A stretch of DNA of 39,210 nucleotides from Bacillota bacterium (GTDB taxonomy: Bacteria; Bacillota; Bacilli; Paenibacillales; Paenibacillaceae), in the NCBI GenBank assembly GCA_023433615.1, contig JAEZCJ010000139.1:1-39210 (forward strand). Reading direction: 5' to 3'. The translations under genes were made by a program, and so were the position numbers. The notes beneath the pieces were generated by a model that was not told the origin of the DNA, ran no database searches, and saw only the letters and a list, made by a program, of their open reading frames with translations. Of the stretch, positions 1 to 8,416 are shown piece by piece (the stretch's first letter is position 1; each line of letters begins with the position of its first letter).

Positions 1-3
1 GCA

Positions 4-32
4 AGAGGTTGGCCGCTGCGCGGCCATCCTCT
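4..32 (-). terminator. Intrinsic terminator of metE
   Basis: Seen in the sequence: an inverted repeat with a GGCCGC/GCGGCC core and an outer AGAGG/CCTCT arm around a 3-base loop, with one T-T mismatch. It lies just past the metE stop codon. Read on the minus strand it is followed by only a short T stretch (TTGC), so it may be a weak terminator, and the window edge hides the rest. Confidence 0.5.
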
Positions 33-49
33 CTGTTTCGTTGCCGATG

Positions 50-2323
50 CTAGAGCTCGGCTCGCGCTTCCTGCGCGGCTTGAACCAGGTTGCGCAGGCT
101 TGCCCACGTCTCCGTCTCGCCCCGCGTCTTCAATCCGCAGTCCGGATTGACCCACAGCTTGGCCGGATCGATCTTGCCCAGCATGCGCTTCAGCCCTTCC
201 TTCATCTCGTTCACGCTGGGAATTCGCGGGGAATGGATGTCGTACACGCCGGGCCCGACCTCCGTGCGGAAGCCGCATTGATGGATCGTATCGATAATGG
301 CCAGGTCAGACCTCGAAGCCTCGAACGTGATGACGTCGGCGTCCATGGCGTCGATCTCGCGAATGATGTCGCTGAATTGGCTGTAGCACATATGGGTATG
401 AATCTGCGTTGCGGCCTGCGACCCGCTGTGCACCAGCCGGAATGCCGGAATGGCCCAGCTGAGATACGCGGGCTGCCAATCGGATCGCCGCAGCGGCAGC
501 TTCTCGCGCAGCGCGGCTTCATCGATCTGGATCATGCGGATCCCGTTCGCTTCCAGCTCCAGCACCTCATCCCGAATCGCTAGTGCGATCTGGTAGGCGA
601 TCTCCTTCAGCTCGATATCCTCGCGCGGGAACGACCAGTTCAATATCGTGACCGGGCCGGTTAGCATCCCCTTCACAGGCCGGCTCGTCAAGCCGGCAGC
701 GTAGACCGTGTAATCAACGGTCATCGAACGGCTGCGCGATACGTCTCCCCATATGATCGGCGGCTTCACGCATCGCGTGCCGTACGATTGCACCCAAGCC
801 TTCTCCGAGAAGAGGATCCCGTCCAGGCATTCGCCAAAATATTCGACCATGTCGTTACGTTCGTATTCGCCGTGCACCAGTACATCGAGGCCGACCCGTT
901 CTTGCTCCGCAATGCACGCCGCAATCCGCTCGCGGTTGAATTGTCGATACTGTTCCTCGGTAATGGAGCCGCGCTTATAAGCGGCACGGTTGGCGCGCAC
1001 CTCGGCCGTCTGCGGGAATGACCCGATCGTCGTGGTAGGCAGCGGCGGCAGATTGAACGCCGCGCGCTGGATCGCTTCCCGCTGCTCGAATACGGGCTGA
1101 CGCGTGAAGTCGCCCTCCGTCAGCGCCGCGATTCGCTCCTGAACGGCCTCGTTCCTTGCGTAGCGGGACGATTCGAACAATGCTGCATTCCGCTGGTAGC
1201 GCTCGTCAGCTCCAAGGTTCGTCGTTCGGTCCAGCAGCAGCTTCAGCTCCGCCAGCTCCGTCAGTTTCTCCTCCGCGAAGGCAAGGTGCCGCTTCACGTC
1301 CTCATGCAGCTTCGATTCGCTGCGCACCGAGTACGGCACATGCAGGAGGGAGCAGGAGGGGCCAAGAACGATCTGCGGCACGCTGCGATTCAGCTCCCGG
1401 ATCACCGCGATCGTGCGGCTGTACGCGTTCCGCCAGATGTTCTTCCCGTTCACGAGGCCGGCGAAGAGCACCTTGTCCGCCGCGAATCCATGCCGGCGGA
1501 TCAATTCGAGCGTCTGCTGTCCTTCGACGAAGTCGAGTCCGATACCGTCGAACGGCAGCGATTGAAGCGTTGCGTAACAGTCGCGCACATCCCCGAAGTA
1601 AGTCTGAGCCAGCACCTTGACGTTGCGCTTAGCTGCCAATATCGGCGCGTACAGCGTCGTGAACAGGGCGAGGTCCTCAGGCGACAAGTCCAGCGACAAG
1701 CCCGGTTCATCCAACTGCAGCCACTCGGCGCCCAGCGCGTTCAATCGCTCCAGCACCTCGCTGTAGGCTGCCGCGACAGCCTGGACGCAATGCTCTGCTT
1801 GTCTATCGCCCGTATAGTTCGCAAGCTTAAGCAGCGTATAGGGGCCGAGCAAGACAGGTTTGGCGGCAATGTTCAGCTGCTTCGCCTCGGCATATTCATC
1901 GAATAGCTTGGACCCGGCCAACCGGATCTGGACGGAATCGTCGATTTCCGGCACCATGTAATGATAGTTCGTATTGAACCACTTCTTCATCGGCAGCGCC
2001 TTCACGTCGCCTTGCGGTCCTTGGTAGCCTCTCGCCATGGCGAAGTACGTATCCGGTCCGCCCAGTCCGAGAGCGCGGTAGCGCGCCGGAACGATGTCGA
2101 ATAATGCGGCTGTATCGAGCACGTTGTCGTACAAGGAAAAATCGTTGCACGGAATGTAGTCGATCCCGTATTCGCGTTGAACGGACCAATGCGCGGCTCG
2201 GAGCTCCGCTGCCGTGCTTAGCAGCGCGTCGATGCCGATCTCGCCTCTATAATAGCGTTCGGATGCGAATTTGAGCTCCCGCAACGCCCCGATTCTCGGA
2301 TAGCCGATAATGGATGTCTGCAC
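50..2323 (-). CDS. metE: Cobalamin-independent methionine synthase
   Basis: It transfers the methyl group of 5-methyltetrahydropteroyltri-glutamate to homocysteine, making methionine in the cytoplasm without vitamin B12. The product is 758 residues, normal for MetE, and has the N-terminal GYPRIG segment. The zinc ligands are visible in the C-terminal half: the HMC pair (H644, C646) and C729 in NPDCGLKTR. Start choice: an ATG at 2332 directly abuts the Shine-Dalgarno GAGGAG (2333-2338) with no spacing, while a GTG at 2323 lies 9 bases from it. I prefer the GTG; the ATG would add three residues. A candidate -10 TATACT (2355-2360) implies a very short leader. I saw no riboswitch or T-box on this strand, although metE genes are often controlled that way. 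It is divergent to the B12-regulated nrd operon. Confidence 0.95.
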   Translation of the reverse strand: MQTSIIGYPRIGALRELKFASERYYRGEIGIDALLSTAAELRAAHWSVQREYGIDYIPCNDFSLYDNVLDTAALFDIVPARYRALGLGGPDTYFAMARGYQGPQGDVKALPMKKWFNTNYHYMVPEIDDSVQIRLAGSKLFDEYAEAKQLNIAAKPVLLGPYTLLKLANYTGDRQAEHCVQAVAAAYSEVLERLNALGAEWLQLDEPGLSLDLSPEDLALFTTLYAPILAAKRNVKVLAQTYFGDVRDCYATLQSLPFDGIGLDFVEGQQTLELIRRHGFAADKVLFAGLVNGKNIWRNAYSRTIAVIRELNRSVPQIVLGPSCSLLHVPYSVRSESKLHEDVKRHLAFAEEKLTELAELKLLLDRTTNLGADERYQRNAALFESSRYARNEAVQERIAALTEGDFTRQPVFEQREAIQRAAFNLPPLPTTTIGSFPQTAEVRANRAAYKRGSITEEQYRQFNRERIAACIAEQERVGLDVLVHGEYERNDMVEYFGECLDGILFSEKAWVQSYGTRCVKPPIIWGDVSRSRSMTVDYTVYAAGLTSRPVKGMLTGPVTILNWSFPREDIELKEIAYQIALAIRDEVLELEANGIRMIQIDEAALREKLPLRRSDWQPAYLSWAIPAFRLVHSGSQAATQIHTHMCYSQFSDIIREIDAMDADVITFEASRSDLAIIDTIHQCGFRTEVGPGVYDIHSPRIPSVNEMKEGLKRMLGKIDPAKLWVNPDCGLKTRGETETWASLRNLVQAAQEARAEL

Positions 2324-2493
2324 GTCTATCATCTCCTCATGCTGGAATACGACTAGTATAGAGCAGCGTGCCCATCGATCGGTAAGACCGAAATGCTATC
2401 GTGGGGCATAGGATAAGGCTATGGCATAGGGATTGACGGAGAGGGGACGATGAAACAACATATTGATAGCCTTCCAGCTATACATACTGTATC

Positions 2494-2522
2494 TTGTGTC
2501 CGCGGCAGAGATGTGGTAAGAT
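2494..2522 (+). promoter_or_regulatory. Sigma-A-type promoter of the nrd operon
   Basis: TTGTGT (2494-2499), a 17-base spacer and TAAGAT (2517-2522) form a good vegetative promoter. Transcription would start near 2529, just before the cobalamin riboswitch. The call rests on motif match and position only. Confidence 0.55.
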
Positions 2523-2544
2523 TTGAATCAATCTAATAAGTTCC

Positions 2545-2700
2545 GGCTGGGTACTACTTAGGTAGAATAATAGGGAAGCTAGTGCGAATCTAGCGCTGTC
2601 CCCGCAACTGTATCGCCGACGAACGTTCGCATCCACTGTGCAGGGCTTGCATGGGAAGGGAACGGTAGGACGAAGCGAAGCCAGGAGACCTGCCTGATCG
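2545..2700 (+). promoter_or_regulatory. Cobalamin (B12) riboswitch
   Basis: The B12-box family signatures are all present in order: AATAGGGAAGC (2569-2579), GTGCGAATC, GCTGTCCCCGCAACTGTA (2594-2611), a GGGAAGG segment near 2653, and the closing GCCAGGAGACCTGCC (2680-2694). The closing helix can pair AGGTAG (2560-2565) with CTGCCT (2690-2695). These aptamers bind adenosylcobalamin or related corrinoids. The element lies between a sigma-A-type promoter and an intrinsic terminator, followed by nrdHIEF, so the likely mode is transcriptional termination of the class Ib reductase operon when cobalamin is plentiful. The strand and the downstream genes leave little doubt about the target. Confidence 0.95.
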
Positions 2701-2823
2701 GAACGACGACTGCATTTCTTCGGGGACTGAGGAATGGAGCGATAGCGAATGTCGAATGCATGCGGCATGTCTTCCAGGCGAGGATTGCTTGTCAGCTTGT
2801 GTCGAACATCGTCTGCCGTTCCG

Positions 2824-2851
2824 ACACCCTCGAACGCGAGGGTGTTTTCTT
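2824..2851 (+). terminator. Riboswitch-linked intrinsic terminator
   Basis: A perfect 9-bp stem, ACACCCTCG (2824-2832) with CGAGGGTGT (2837-2845), closes a 4-base loop and runs into TTTTCTT. It sits between the cobalamin aptamer and nrdH, the expected place for the expression platform. I did not resolve the competing antiterminator helix. Confidence 0.85.
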
Positions 2852-2898
2852 ATGCACGCCCGAACGACCACAAATGAACCTAAGAGGAGAATGAACCG

Positions 2899-3123
2899 AT
2901 GAAGCTCTATACCAAGACCGTATGTCCGAAATGCATGTGGATCAAATCGGAAATACAGCGTTCCGGCGCGGATGCGGAGATCGTGAACGTCGATCGCGAC
3001 GAAGCGGCGAGAGAACGGCTAATCGAGGCAGGCGTAATGGCCGTGCCGGTTCTTGAAGTAGACGGAAGGCTCATCGTGGACCCGGAAGAAATGATGCGCG
3101 AGATGGAGCGAATCGCGCAATGA
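2899..3123 (+). CDS. nrdH: NrdH-type glutaredoxin-like redoxin
   Basis: NrdH is a small thiol-disulfide carrier that reduces the class Ib ribonucleotide reductase, usually fed by thioredoxin reductase. The 74-residue product has the usual NrdH length, the redox motif CPKC after a short N-terminal strand (residues 9-12), and the glutaredoxin-fold segment AVPVLEVDG with its cis-proline. The Shine-Dalgarno AAGAGGAG is 9-10 bases upstream of the ATG. It is the first gene of nrdHIEF, behind the cobalamin riboswitch, and its end overlaps nrdI by four bases (ATGA), suggesting translational coupling. Confidence 0.92.
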   Translation: MKLYTKTVCPKCMWIKSEIQRSGADAEIVNVDRDEAARERLIEAGVMAVPVLEVDGRLIVDPEEMMREMERIAQ

Positions 3124-3491
3124 TCGCTTATGCCAGCCGGACCGGCAATGTAAAGTATATCGTCTCCAAGCTGTCGCTGCCTGCCTTGGATATCGAGGAG
3201 ATCGGCACGATTACCGAGCCGTTCCTGCTCTTTACTTATACGGACGCCCTTGGGGGCGTGCCGATGGCCGTGAAGCAATTCATGGATCGTAACGGCCGCT
3301 ACTGCCAAGGCGTCGTGGCGAGCGGCAACAGCAATTTCGGGCATGCCAACTTCGGCGGAGCCGGCGACGCGATCGCAAGAGAGTGGCAAGTGCCGCTCGT
3401 GCGCAAGCTGGAGCTGCGGGGCTTCCCGGAGGACTATGATGCAATTCGCAGCTATTACGAACAATGTTTCCTGAAGGAGCGCGTCGGATGA
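3120..3491 (+). CDS. nrdI: NrdI flavodoxin for class Ib RNR cofactor assembly
   Basis: NrdI is a flavodoxin-like protein that supplies the oxidant for assembly of the dimanganese-tyrosyl radical in NrdF. The 123-residue product starts with the flavodoxin FMN-phosphate loop (SRTGNV, residues 5-10). It continues with YTDALGGVP and the family segment GNSNFGHANFGGAGD. Both ends overlap neighbours by ATGA (nrdH and nrdE), so the operon is tightly coupled. Length and motifs fit NrdI rather than an electron-transfer flavodoxin. Confidence 0.93.
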   Translation: MIAYASRTGNVKYIVSKLSLPALDIEEIGTITEPFLLFTYTDALGGVPMAVKQFMDRNGRYCQGVVASGNSNFGHANFGGAGDAIAREWQVPLVRKLELRGFPEDYDAIRSYYEQCFLKERVG

Positions 3492-5581
3492 AATCATTCT
3501 TGAAATTGAATAACGAAGTGTTGAACCAATACAGCCGTACCGGCCATCTTGATCTGGCCAAGGATAAGGAAGCGACCCGGCGATATTTCCTGGAGCACGT
3601 GAACGTTAAGCTCCGCTACTTCATCGACACGAAGGAGAAAATTCGCTACTTGGTCGATGAAGGGTATTACGAGCCTGAATTCCTCGCGCAATATGATATC
3701 GCTTTCATTGAGCGCCTGTATGAGCGGGCCTACGCCTTCAACTTCCGCTTCCCGTCCTTCATGAGCGCGAGCAAGTTCTATGACAGCTACGCCATGAAGA
3801 GCAGGGACGGCGAGGAGATTCTCGAGAAGTATGAAGATCGGATCGTCATTACGGCCCTGTATCTCGCGCAGGGGGACGAGCAATTGGCAGAGCAAGCGGT
3901 CGATGCGATGATGACGGCTTACCAGCCGGCTACGCCGACCGCGCTGAACAGCGGCAAGAAGGCGCGCGGCGAGCTGGTCAGCTGCTTCAAGCTGACGATG
4001 GACGATTCGATGAACAGCATCGCGGAGAACATCGGATACTGCCTCGAGCTGTCCCGTCTAGGCGGCGGAGTCGGCGTCAACGTGACGGACTTAAGGCCGC
4101 TCGGCGACCCGATCAAGGGCATTTTGAATCGTGCCAGCGGCGTCATGCCGGTTGCCAAGCTGCTGGAGAACTCGTTCTCGTATTCGAACCAGCTGGGCCA
4201 GCGCAACGGCTCCGGAGTCGTGTACTTGAACATTTTCCACGGGGATATCGAGAACTTCATTTCCTCCAAGAAGCCGAATGCCGACGATAAGATCAGGCTC
4301 GCGACGCTGTCTACGGGCATCATCGTGCCGAGCATCTTCTTCGACCTCATGAAGCGGGACAAGGATATCGTCTTGTTCAGCCCTTACGATATTTATAAGG
4401 AATACGGCAAACGGATGTCCGAAATCAGCATCAGCGAAATGTATTACGAGCTGCTGGACAATCCGAATATCCGCAAGCTGAAGCGCATTAACGCGAGGAA
4501 GCTGTACACGGAAGTCAAGAAAGCCCAATTCGAATCCGGCTACCCGTTCGAAGTGTTCGACGATAACGTGAACGACAAGCATGCGCTGAAGGGCTTAGGG
4601 CGAGTCAAGATGTCCAACCTGTGCACGGAAATTCTGCAATACCAAGAGACCAGCATCATCCATGACCAGGACGTCGAGAACGAATACGGATTGGACGTAT
4701 CCTGCAATCTCGGCTCCATCGACATCCATAAGGCCACGCAATCGCCCGACTACGAGCAACTCGTCGATACGGCCATGAGACTCCTATCGAACGTATCGCT
4801 GATGACCAATATCAAGAATGTGCCTTCGGTGAGCAAGGCGAATCACGCCATGCACGCCGTCGGTCTGGGCGTCATGAACCTGCATGGGCATCTGGTCTCG
4901 CAGGGACTTCTGTACGGCTCGGAGGAGTCGGTGCTGTTCATCGATGCGTTCATGGAGGCACTCAACTACTATACGCTGCTCACTTCGATGAAGATCGCGA
5001 AGGAGAAGCAGGAGACGTTCTACGGCTTCGAGCAGAGCGAGTACGCGAACGGCGCGTATTTCGATTCCTATATCGCGAAGGAAGAGCCGGAATTGCCGAT
5101 ATCCGTCATTCGCGCGCTGGGGAGCGTCCCGATCATCACGAAGCACATGTGGGCAGAGTTGAAGGAGCAGGTCATGACGCACGGGCTGTTCAATTCGTAC
5201 CGGCTCGCGATCGCGCCTACAGGCAGCATCTCCTATATTCGCAATAGCACGGCATCCATGGCACCTTGCACGGAGAAGGTCGAGATTCGGGATTACGCCG
5301 ACAGCCGCACGATCTACCCGATGCCTTTCCTCAATAACGACAATATAACGCTCTATAAGGAAGCCTACGAGGTCGATGCCTATCGCATGATCGACATGTA
5401 TGCGGCGGCTCAGCGGCATATCGACCAAGGCATCTCGATGACGCTGTACGTGACCGATCAATGGACGACCGAGCAGCTGGCTCGCTTGTACATCTATGCA
5501 TGGATGAAGGGAATCAAGACGGTGTACTACGTGCGCCAGAGATTGCAGACCATCGAGGAGTGTGTATCGTGCTCGATCTAA
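3488..5581 (+). CDS. nrdE: Class Ib ribonucleoside-diphosphate reductase, alpha subunit
   Basis: This catalytic subunit reduces ribonucleoside diphosphates to deoxyribonucleotides. The product is 697 residues. Seen in order: the substrate-site cysteine in LVSCFKL (C166), NLCTEI and NLGSIDIHKA segments around the radical-site cysteine, LAIAPTGSISYI near residue 580, and the C-terminal cysteine pair in ECVSC, which shuttles electrons from NrdH. I start it at ATG 3488, which overlaps the nrdI stop as ATGA; an in-frame start at 3464 lies inside nrdI and would add eight non-conserved residues. Its last 13 bases overlap nrdF. Confidence 0.95.
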   Translation: MKSFLKLNNEVLNQYSRTGHLDLAKDKEATRRYFLEHVNVKLRYFIDTKEKIRYLVDEGYYEPEFLAQYDIAFIERLYERAYAFNFRFPSFMSASKFYDSYAMKSRDGEEILEKYEDRIVITALYLAQGDEQLAEQAVDAMMTAYQPATPTALNSGKKARGELVSCFKLTMDDSMNSIAENIGYCLELSRLGGGVGVNVTDLRPLGDPIKGILNRASGVMPVAKLLENSFSYSNQLGQRNGSGVVYLNIFHGDIENFISSKKPNADDKIRLATLSTGIIVPSIFFDLMKRDKDIVLFSPYDIYKEYGKRMSEISISEMYYELLDNPNIRKLKRINARKLYTEVKKAQFESGYPFEVFDDNVNDKHALKGLGRVKMSNLCTEILQYQETSIIHDQDVENEYGLDVSCNLGSIDIHKATQSPDYEQLVDTAMRLLSNVSLMTNIKNVPSVSKANHAMHAVGLGVMNLHGHLVSQGLLYGSEESVLFIDAFMEALNYYTLLTSMKIAKEKQETFYGFEQSEYANGAYFDSYIAKEEPELPISVIRALGSVPIITKHMWAELKEQVMTHGLFNSYRLAIAPTGSISYIRNSTASMAPCTEKVEIRDYADSRTIYPMPFLNNDNITLYKEAYEVDAYRMIDMYAAAQRHIDQGISMTLYVTDQWTTEQLARLYIYAWMKGIKTVYYVRQRLQTIEECVSCSI
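5555..5571 (+). promoter_or_regulatory. nrdF ribosome-binding site and GTG start inside nrdE
   Basis: GAGGAG (5555-5560) lies 8 bases before GTG (5569-5571). The same GAGGAG codes for the two glutamates just before the CVSC motif of NrdE. This site fixes the nrdF start, since the upstream in-frame ATG at 5461 would give a long non-conserved N-terminus. Confidence 0.8.
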
Positions 5582-6534
5582 GAACATTCGAAGCCGTCAA
5601 TTGGAATCGGAAGGAGCAGGACCTGACCAAGGTGTTCTGGGATCAGCAATGGAAGCAGATCTGGTTCCCGGAAGAGATCGCGGTCAGCAAGGACATTAAG
5701 CAGTGGAACGATTTTGCCCATCAAGATACGTACAAGAAAGTATTCGGCGGCCTGACGCTGCTCGATACGATTCAGACCAATATCGGCATGAACGAGATCG
5801 CCCGCTACACGCAGGATCTGCAGGAGAAGGCGCTCTACACGGTGTTCGCCTCCTTCGAAGCGATCCATGCCAAGTCGTATTCGTATATTTTCACGACCTT
5901 GTGCACGAACGGCGAGATCGACAACATATTCGAATGGGTGAAGCGCAACGAATATTTGCAGTACAAGGCGAATCGCGTGAGCGAGGTGTACCTGTCGATC
6001 GAAGAGAACGATCCGCTCACGCTCTGGAAGGCGATGTTCGCCTCCGTCATGCTGGAATCGTTCCTGTTCTACTCGGGTTTCTTCTACCCGCTCTACCTGG
6101 GCGGGCAAGGCGTGCTGCGCAACAGCTCGGAGGTCATCTCCCTGATTCTGCGGGACGAGTCGATTCACGGCGTCGCGATCGGCTACTATGCCCAGCAGCG
6201 CTTCAAGACGTTCACGCCTGAGCAGCGAGAGGCGTTGACCGTGTGGGGATACGAGTTCCTGCTCGACCTGTACCATAACGAGATCAATTACACGAACGAT
6301 CTGTACGCGGAGACCGGATTAAGCCCGGACGTGAAGAGCTATATTCGCTTCAATGCCAATAAGGCGCTCATGAATATCGGCTTCGAGATCATGTTCCCGG
6401 ACGAGGAAGTGAATCCGATCGTCATGAACGGCATCCGCAACGAAGGTTCGACGTACGACTTCTTCTCCCAGAAGGGCTCGACTTACGCGGTCGCCAAGGT
6501 AGCCCCGATTACGGACGATACGTTCCGCTTTTAA
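5569..6534 (+). CDS. nrdF: Class Ib ribonucleoside-diphosphate reductase, beta subunit
   Basis: NrdF houses the dimetal-tyrosyl radical cofactor that starts catalysis in NrdE. The 321-residue product has the expected length from GTG 5569. Metal ligands match the family: D66 in DTIQTN, E97 and H100 in FEAIHAKSY, and E197 and H200 in RDESIHG. Y104 in the HAKSY segment is the expected radical tyrosine. The 13-base overlap with nrdE suggests coupled synthesis of the two subunits. A terminator follows directly, ending the B12-controlled operon. Confidence 0.95.
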   Translation: MLDLRTFEAVNWNRKEQDLTKVFWDQQWKQIWFPEEIAVSKDIKQWNDFAHQDTYKKVFGGLTLLDTIQTNIGMNEIARYTQDLQEKALYTVFASFEAIHAKSYSYIFTTLCTNGEIDNIFEWVKRNEYLQYKANRVSEVYLSIEENDPLTLWKAMFASVMLESFLFYSGFFYPLYLGGQGVLRNSSEVISLILRDESIHGVAIGYYAQQRFKTFTPEQREALTVWGYEFLLDLYHNEINYTNDLYAETGLSPDVKSYIRFNANKALMNIGFEIMFPDEEVNPIVMNGIRNEGSTYDFFSQKGSTYAVAKVAPITDDTFRF

Positions 6535-6543
6535 ATGGATTAG

Positions 6544-6573
6544 ATGCCCTGTCCTTGCGACGGGGCATTTTTT
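6544..6573 (+). terminator. Intrinsic terminator after nrdF
   Basis: ATGCCCTGTC (6544-6553) pairs with GACGGGGCAT (6559-6568), ten pairs including one G-T, around a 5-base loop. Six Ts follow. It separates the nrd operon from the sugar-sensing block. Confidence 0.9.
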
Positions 6574-6615
6574 CGATTACCAGTCCATTCCACTAGCATA
6601 ATGTAAAGATCGGGC

Positions 6616-6621
6616 TATAAT
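6616..6621 (+). promoter_or_regulatory. Candidate -10 box for the binding-protein/kinase/regulator operon
   Basis: A perfect TATAAT lies in the A/T-rich gap before the binding-protein gene, but no good -35 hexamer is found 16-18 bases upstream. The shared C(A/G)GGT direct repeat of the other four promoters is not present here, so this unit is probably controlled differently. Confidence 0.35.
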
Positions 6622-6712
6622 ATCAAAATATGCACGTTGTTTTGTATGCATAAATATCGGGTAATTGTATTGGTACGTTTTTTCGAACCTAACTCGAAAT
6701 GGGGAAATCCGT

Positions 6713-8416
6713 TTGCGGACGCCGAGTATGAACCGAATCAGACTGTTGCTGGCCGCAATTGTAAGCGTTCAACTGCTATCGGCATGCGAACTTGCCGAAG
6801 GCACGAATAATGGCAAAGAACCGAATGAATCGGATCCTGTTAGCGTGTATCAGGAGGCGGGCTTAGCGAAGTTCGATCCGCCGATCACGATTACGTTCGT
6901 TCGGGAGACGGGCGAGGGGCTGGAAGGATTAAGCCGCAATCTGGGCGAAACGATAGAGAACAACCGCTGGAACCGGCTCTATGAAGATGTGCTGGGCATT
7001 CAGATACGGAATCAATGGATCGCCAGAGGCGACCTGTACCGGCAGAAGCTGGGCGTGGCGCTTGCATCCGGGAACATCCCGGACGTCATCCGGGTCAACG
7101 CCGAGCAGCTGCGTCAGCTGAGCAACGCCGGCCTTATTCAAGATTTGACCGAAGTATATGACACGTACGCAGCGCCGTTCACGAAGGAGATTCTAACCCA
7201 GGAAGGTACGGGACCGTTCGAAGCCGCGACGATCGACGGGCAGCTCATGGGAATTCCCGATACGGGCGCCTCGATCGAAAGCGCTGAATTTCTATGGATT
7301 CGTACGGATTGGCTCGATCGTCTAGGATTGCAGCCGCCAACAACCATCAATGATGTGCTCGCGATTTCGAAAGCGTTTGCAGAACGAGACCCCGACGCGA
7401 ACGGCGTTGCCGATACGTATGGATTGGCGGTTACTCAGCATCTGTGGGATCCTGCCATGGGTGTGGGCGGGTTCATGGCGGGCTACGGCGCATACGCGAA
7501 TATGTGGATCGAAGACGAATCCGGCGGCCTCGTGCACGGCGTCGTCCAGCCGGAAGTGAAGCAGGCGCTGGCGGCGCTGCAGGAGATGTACCGGGATGGT
7601 CAGATCGACAGCGAGTTTGCATTCAAGAACGGCGATAAGGTCGGGAAGGACGTCACAGCCGGAAAATACGGCATTCTGTACGGCCAGCAATGGACATCCT
7701 TCTTGGTGGGAAGCAGCTACGAGGAGAACCCGGAAGCAGAATGGCAGGCTTATCCCATTGTGTCGGCCACCGATGCGCAGGTGTTGGTGCCGCTTCCTTT
7801 TGCGACAAGCCACTTCTATGCCGTGAAGAAAGGTTACCCGCATCCTGAAGCGATCGTGAAGATGTTCAATCTCCATCTCGAGAAGAATTGGGGGGCGACA
7901 GCCGAATTCGAGACGTACTACAGCACCCCTTACCCGGCATGGCAGCTCTCGCCGGTCACTCCTTTCCCGGCCCGCAAAAACTTGGAAGCGTTCAAGCAGC
8001 TGGAGGAGGCTCGGCGAACCGGAGATACTTCGATGCTGAAGGCAGAAGCGCAATCCATCCATAAAAATATCGAAGCTTACTTAACGAAAGGCGATAACAT
8101 GGGATGGGGTTGGTATCATACTTACGGTCCGGACGGCGCGTTCGCGGCTCTTGATGAATATGAGCGCAACGATCAGCTGCTCTACGAGCCTTTCGTCGGA
8201 GCCCCGACGAAGACGATGGTCGAGAAAGAGTCCATTCTGCATAATCTGGCGCACGAAACGTTCGTCAACATCATTCTCGGACGGCCGATCGACGAGTTCG
8301 ACCGATTCGTCGAGGAATGGAACCGGCTGGGCGGCGAGAGGATGACGGCGGAGGTTAACCAATGGTACGAGGATCGGGGCAGCACTCAGGAAGAGAGCGA
8401 CATCGGAGGAGATTAG
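6713..8416 (+). CDS. Sugar ABC transporter substrate-binding lipoprotein (LplA type)
   Basis: It is predicted to bind a carbohydrate outside the membrane. The start is uncertain: TTG 6713 has GGGGAA at 6701-6706 with good spacing, while ATG 6728 lacks a clear site. Either gives a lipoprotein signal ending in LLSAC, with the lipidated cysteine at residue 25 (TTG start). The 567-residue product has the type-1 binding-protein layout, including GNIPDVIRV near residue 120, the IPDTGAS segment, a hinge region around IRTDWLDRLGL and a DPDANGVADTYG loop typical of this family. No permease lies beside it; instead it runs straight into a histidine kinase gene. It may serve one of the permease pairs downstream, or present ligand to the kinase. 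The ligand is inferred to be a xylan oligosaccharide from context only. Confidence 0.85.
   Translation: MRTPSMNRIRLLLAAIVSVQLLSACELAEGTNNGKEPNESDPVSVYQEAGLAKFDPPITITFVRETGEGLEGLSRNLGETIENNRWNRLYEDVLGIQIRNQWIARGDLYRQKLGVALASGNIPDVIRVNAEQLRQLSNAGLIQDLTEVYDTYAAPFTKEILTQEGTGPFEAATIDGQLMGIPDTGASIESAEFLWIRTDWLDRLGLQPPTTINDVLAISKAFAERDPDANGVADTYGLAVTQHLWDPAMGVGGFMAGYGAYANMWIEDESGGLVHGVVQPEVKQALAALQEMYRDGQIDSEFAFKNGDKVGKDVTAGKYGILYGQQWTSFLVGSSYEENPEAEWQAYPIVSATDAQVLVPLPFATSHFYAVKKGYPHPEAIVKMFNLHLEKNWGATAEFETYYSTPYPAWQLSPVTPFPARKNLEAFKQLEEARRTGDTSMLKAEAQSIHKNIEAYLTKGDNMGWGWYHTYGPDGAFAALDEYERNDQLLYEPFVGAPTKTMVEKESILHNLAHETFVNIILGRPIDEFDRFVEEWNRLGGERMTAEVNQWYEDRGSTQEESDIGGD

Noticed and set aside
2891..2902. 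Three-codon frame (ATG-AAC-CGA-TGA) overlapping the nrdH start
   Set aside because: It is too short to support a leader peptide, and its regulation is already explained by the riboswitch.
6758..6771. cre-like sequence TGTAAGCGTTCAAC inside the first binding-protein gene
   Set aside because: It matches the core but lies in signal-peptide codons and departs from the consensus at several positions; I give it little weight.
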